This document shows, one piece after another, positions 21,846 to 24,540 of a DNA stretch of 24,540 nucleotides. The notes under the pieces are model-generated. The model did not search any database and was not told the origin of the DNA. It saw only the letters and a list, made by a program, of their open reading frames with translations. This DNA comes from DATARH01 sp050246595 (GTDB taxonomy: Bacteria; Pseudomonadota; Alphaproteobacteria; ATCC43930; CGMCC-115725): positions 1 through 24,540 of the forward strand of contig JBFWVT010000077.1 of NCBI GenBank assembly GCA_050246595.1. Direction: 5' to 3'. The translations under genes and the position numbers were made by a program. The first letter of the stretch is position 1, and each line of letters begins with the position of its first letter.

Positions 21846-23026
21846 ACGGCGCTTCCACCGTGCTGGTCGTGGATAATCGGCAGGAGCTGCGGGCAGAGCC
21901 GGGTCTGCATGCCTTGATTGTCGGTATCAGCGCCTACCCCAACCTGCGGGCATTCGGAGAAGAGCCCGCGCCGCATCATCTCGGGCTGACGCAGGTGTCG
22001 GGACCCGCGCTCAGCGCCTGGCGGTTGGCCGAATTCCTGAAGGCGCGTTCGCCGGACCATCAATGGTGTCAGAAGCTGAAGACGCTCCGGCTGATGGTGC
22101 TGCCCGATGCCGCCGATGGGATACCTGCGAACTCTGCCGCAACGCCGCCGACACAGGCGGCGTTCAAGGCCGCCGCGCATGACTGGCGCGAGGACGCCAA
22201 CGATGACCCGAACAGCATAGCCCTGCTCTACTTCGCCGGACATGGTCTGCAAGACGGGGCGGGGGAGTCTCTGATGGTCCTCGCGGATTTCGGCGCCGGG
22301 CCGGGCGAGTCGTTCGACGGCTGCGCTTGCGTCGCGAATGTGTTCGCGGGGATGACGCCGTCCAGCCTGCGTGGGGAGCTGGCACGGACACAGTTTTTCT
22401 TTATCGACTCCTGCCGCTTGCGCCCGGAGGTGCTCGACCGCCTCGATCTCGGATCGGCTCCGAACGTCTTTGGGCTCGAGCTTGACCGGATCGAGAACCG
22501 CACGGCGGCGCCGATCATCTTCGCGGCAAAGCACGGGACGCCGGCACTGACCCGTCAGGGCGAGCCCACCTATTTCGGCGAGGCGCTGCTCCAGGCCCTG
22601 CGGCGCGGGGCGACGCAAGCGGTTCCCGATCCGAAGAACCCCGGCCGCGTTCTGTGGCCGGTCAGCACGGTGCCGCTCGCCAAAGCCATCGAAATTCAGC
22701 AGCGGCGCCTCGGGCGGAAGCCCGATCTCGACCGAACCGGCGTCTTTGGCGACGCACCGCTCCTGTTACTTCGAGAGGCGCCGTTCATGGATCTGGAGGT
22801 AAGGGTAGACGCCGGCGCGGTAGAGACCGTGCACGATCTCGCTTTGCTGGCGGCCCCGCCGAGTGCCGTGATGGATATCCTGCACCCAGTCGTGCCGCCC
22901 CCGCAGTCTATCAGCATCCGTGCCGGGATCCGGCAGTGGCGGCTGCGCGACAACGCGGGGGCCGATCTCAAGTCGGGCATTTACAACTTCACGCTCGATC
23001 AGGGGATGCTCCATGTCCAGCTCTGA
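21842..23026 (+). CDS. Caspase-like cysteine peptidase (C14 family)
   Basis: This 394-residue protein begins four bases before the metalloprotease stop. Residues about 22-300 carry the caspase-hemoglobinase fold: HALIVGISAYPNL (β1), catalytic His134 in LLYFAGHGLQDG and catalytic Cys191 in FFFIDSCRLRPE, then IIFAAKHGTPALTRQGEPTYFGEALLQAL. Both catalytic residues are intact. Residues about 310-394 form an additional β-rich tail ending ISIRAGIRQWRLRDNAGADL and GIYNFTLDQG. Bacterial caspase-like proteins usually cleave after basic residues and often act in stress or defence modules. No signal peptide is visible. Its 3' end overlaps the next gene by 14 bp. Tight coupling to a metalloprotease suggests one activates or substrates the other. 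Confidence 0.92.
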   Translation: MNGASTVLVVDNRQELRAEPGLHALIVGISAYPNLRAFGEEPAPHHLGLTQVSGPALSAWRLAEFLKARSPDHQWCQKLKTLRLMVLPDAADGIPANSAATPPTQAAFKAAAHDWREDANDDPNSIALLYFAGHGLQDGAGESLMVLADFGAGPGESFDGCACVANVFAGMTPSSLRGELARTQFFFIDSCRLRPEVLDRLDLGSAPNVFGLELDRIENRTAAPIIFAAKHGTPALTRQGEPTYFGEALLQALRRGATQAVPDPKNPGRVLWPVSTVPLAKAIEIQQRRLGRKPDLDRTGVFGDAPLLLLREAPFMDLEVRVDAGAVETVHDLALLAAPPSAVMDILHPVVPPPQSISIRAGIRQWRLRDNAGADLKSGIYNFTLDQGMLHVQL

Positions 23027-24308
23027 GATGCAGGCGACCGCCAGCCTGACCGTGGATCTCCCGTCCAATCGCGGGAGTGCCGAAGCATTTTGGGAAGTGC
23101 GCAATCTGAATAATGTGGTTCTGGGGCGGGGGCTCACCGGCAGAGCGCTCCCGATACCGCCTGGAACCTACTTTGTCAGCGCTCGGGATATCGACGGCAC
23201 CAGCTTTGTGGCAGCGGAGGGTCTGGTCGAGGTTGCCGCGGGAGCAAAAAAAACGGTGGTGTTGGAGCCGATCGGTTCACCGACGCGGTCCGGGCAAGCC
23301 TCCGTCGAGCAGGTTGTGCCCACGGCTCCTCGCGGCCGGTGGCAAGCAGCCCGGCAGATTGCGCCTCCCGGGTCCGTAATGATGGCGGATGACGGAGATC
23401 CCGCAACCGCGGCCCGATCGACGCCAGAACGGATTCGGATGGCGGTCCTGCCGACGCGGGATCCGTTGCTGGCCTTGCTCGACAGAAATTTGTCACCGCA
23501 GGCGCCCACCGATGCCGGTATCCACACAGGCGCGGAACAGATCCGCATCACCTTTGGCTCATCCGAAGTCGTCGAAATCACGCAATCGGGTGGTAAGGCG
23601 GAAGACCGGAAACGCTACAGGGTTCCGGTTCCGGTCGACCGCACCGGAGCCACGACCCTTGTCATCGCGCACGCCTCGCAAGTTCAAGACCCGGAATTGA
23701 GGCTCGCTGCGACCGAAAGCAGGGTTCCTTCGGGAGCCGACCGCTTCGATTTTGACATCGACCTGGAGTTTGCCGATGCGAAGCTGCAGCGATTCTGGAA
23801 GCTGATCACCAGCGCCGCTTTCGAAGAAGCCTGGGCCGAATCGGATGCGATGGCGCCGGAGCTGATGCAGACCGGCGAAGACTGGGCGGGGGAGAAGCTC
23901 TCGAGCCCGGTCGGCGCTACTCTTGGGGCGTATGTGCTGCTGCGCGCCAACCGTCTCGAACAGCTGGAGCCATGGTCGGCCAATCTCGTGCGCTGGTTTC
24001 CGGACAGTGCCGACGCGCTGGTCATCCGCGCGGAACTGCTCGCTCGCCTTGGCGAGCACTCCGAGGCAGCGCTGCTGCTGTCGTCGCTGACCAAGGTCGG
24101 CTGTCCCTGGATCCGCTCCGGTATTCAGTACGCTTGGCGGCTAACCAGTACCTACTCGGCGGAGCGCAATCACGACAAGCTCCGATCCTTGGAAGATACA
24201 ACGATCGTGGCTCTTGAGGACTTGCGCGGGCCCCTTGCCCGGCTCAACGGCAACGCTGACCCCGGGCAACTAAACACGGTGATCCATTGGCATTTTCCGG
24301 AGAAGTAG
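23013..24308 (+). CDS. Caspase-partner protein: β-domain plus helical (TPR-like) C-terminus
   Basis: This 431-residue protein is not recognised as a named family. The start at 23013 overlaps the caspase end; ATG 23028 is an alternative. Residues about 8-90 form a transthyretin/carboxypeptidase-regulatory-like β-sandwich (LTVDLPSNRG, LPIPPGTYFVSARDIDGTSF, EVAAGAKKTVVLEP). Residues about 95-180 are a polar linker. Residues about 180-265 are β-rich (IRITFGSSEVVEITQSGG, RYRVPVPVDRTG, FDFDIDLEF). Residues about 270-431 are helical and repeat-like (GATLGAYVLLRANRLEQLEPW, DALVIRAELLARLGEHSEAALLL), consistent with TPR. No signal peptide or catalytic motif is seen. It is the last gene of the cluster and probably a scaffold, adaptor or substrate of the caspase. 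Confidence 0.65.
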   Translation: MSSSEMQATASLTVDLPSNRGSAEAFWEVRNLNNVVLGRGLTGRALPIPPGTYFVSARDIDGTSFVAAEGLVEVAAGAKKTVVLEPIGSPTRSGQASVEQVVPTAPRGRWQAARQIAPPGSVMMADDGDPATAARSTPERIRMAVLPTRDPLLALLDRNLSPQAPTDAGIHTGAEQIRITFGSSEVVEITQSGGKAEDRKRYRVPVPVDRTGATTLVIAHASQVQDPELRLAATESRVPSGADRFDFDIDLEFADAKLQRFWKLITSAAFEEAWAESDAMAPELMQTGEDWAGEKLSSPVGATLGAYVLLRANRLEQLEPWSANLVRWFPDSADALVIRAELLARLGEHSEAALLLSSLTKVGCPWIRSGIQYAWRLTSTYSAERNHDKLRSLEDTTIVALEDLRGPLARLNGNADPGQLNTVIHWHFPEK

Positions 24309-24416
24309 CCGGCCGATAGATTGTACCGCCCTCGGTTTTGGGACACCGGATCGAAGCCTACGCCGCCTGGGCGATCGGTTGAAGCGGAGCTTGGGGAGCA
24401 TTGCGTATGCCCGCGA

Positions 24417-24540
24417 CTAGAGCGTGATCGCATCAGGTTGAAGCGTAGCCGGCATTGGCGAGGTAGTTTGCGCATTCCTGTGCGGAGAAATGATCGAGCA
24501 AGGAGCCGATCTGGCGCCACGTGTCCTCGGTGGTGCGCGG
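24417..24540 (-). mobile_element. Right end of an IS630-family element (right boundary copy, inverted)
   Basis: These 124 bases are the exact reverse complement of 2-125 and stop matching at CTAG (24417-24420). The TA at 24418-24419 is the probable target-site boundary. The flanking sequence differs from that of the left copy, so the two copies are separate insertions rather than one element read twice. The 108 bp between the last gene and this end (24309-24416) show no gene. Confidence 0.75.
24433..24540 (-). CDS. IS630-family transposase, C-terminal fragment (partial, runs off window)
   Basis: The last 35 codons and stop (TGA on the minus strand at 24435-24433) of the same transposase seen at 2-109 are present with identical sequence. 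The gene body continues beyond the window edge. The two transposases would be transcribed towards each other into the window. Confidence 0.8.
   Translation of the reverse strand, partial: PRTTEDTWRQIGSLLDHFSAQECANYLANAGYAST

Noticed and set aside
24309..24416. Possible second IS terminus (GCCCTCGGTTTTGGGACA)
   Set aside because: It looks like an IS end, but no transposase sequence, inverted partner or target duplication is visible in the window.
1..24540. CRISPR array, phage genes or rRNA
   Set aside because: No regularly spaced repeats, phage structural or integrase genes, or rRNA sequence were seen on either strand.

Overview
The window is GC-rich DNA that looks alphaproteobacterial, possibly from the Rhodospirillales or a relative. 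This is inferred from the coding style, a TonB/ExbB/ExbD system with Fur-like operators, a tRNA-Thr(GGT), and IS630- and IS5-type transposase fragments. No taxonomic marker gene is present, so the assignment is an inference. Both ends are the same 124 bp in opposite orientation: the 3' end of an IS630-family transposase. The segment therefore lies between two inverted IS copies, or is a contig that stopped at a repeat.

Layout. Bases 1-370 hold the IS630 end and a broken IS5-type transposase. Bases 448-1323 hold tRNA-Thr and a Nudix hydrolase. Bases 1436-6877 form an iron-uptake region: exbB-exbD-tonB (minus strand), a small lipoprotein, an unrecognised periplasmic helical protein and an orphan Fe(III) ABC substrate-binding protein. 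Two identical-arm palindromes (AATGCGA-N5-TCGCATT) sit in front of exbB and the iron-binding protein, as Fur-type operators would. Bases 7538-9782 carry an SDR dehydrogenase and an MmgE/PrpD protein, separated by a 16-bp tandem repeat. Bases 10108-13103 (minus strand) carry a BTAD/TPR transcriptional regulator and a PAP2/vanadium-haloperoxidase-fold protein.

The right half is the most unusual. At 13719-19256 a possible 30-codon peptide gene precedes a roughly 1200-residue protein that joins a HAD domain, an M28 zinc aminopeptidase and an FAD amine/L-amino-acid oxidase. It is followed by a ThDP-dependent 2-oxo-acid decarboxylase. Read as a pathway this gives peptide -> amino acid -> 2-oxo acid (+H2O2) -> aldehyde. 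At 19377-24308 six same-strand genes encode an 81-residue protein, an astacin-type (M12A) metalloprotease, a YbaY-like protein, a second M12A protease, a caspase-like cysteine peptidase and a scaffold-like protein. The last three overlap in ATGA or short overlaps.

The 81-residue protein shares a module with the first protease's N-terminus that resembles the astacin propeptide switch. The second protease has Cys in place of the switch Asp. None of these proteins has a visible signal peptide. I read 19377-24308 as a candidate, possibly undescribed, intracellular protease cascade (metalloprotease plus caspase). Whether the adjoining peptide/amino-acid-oxidising genes belong to it is open.
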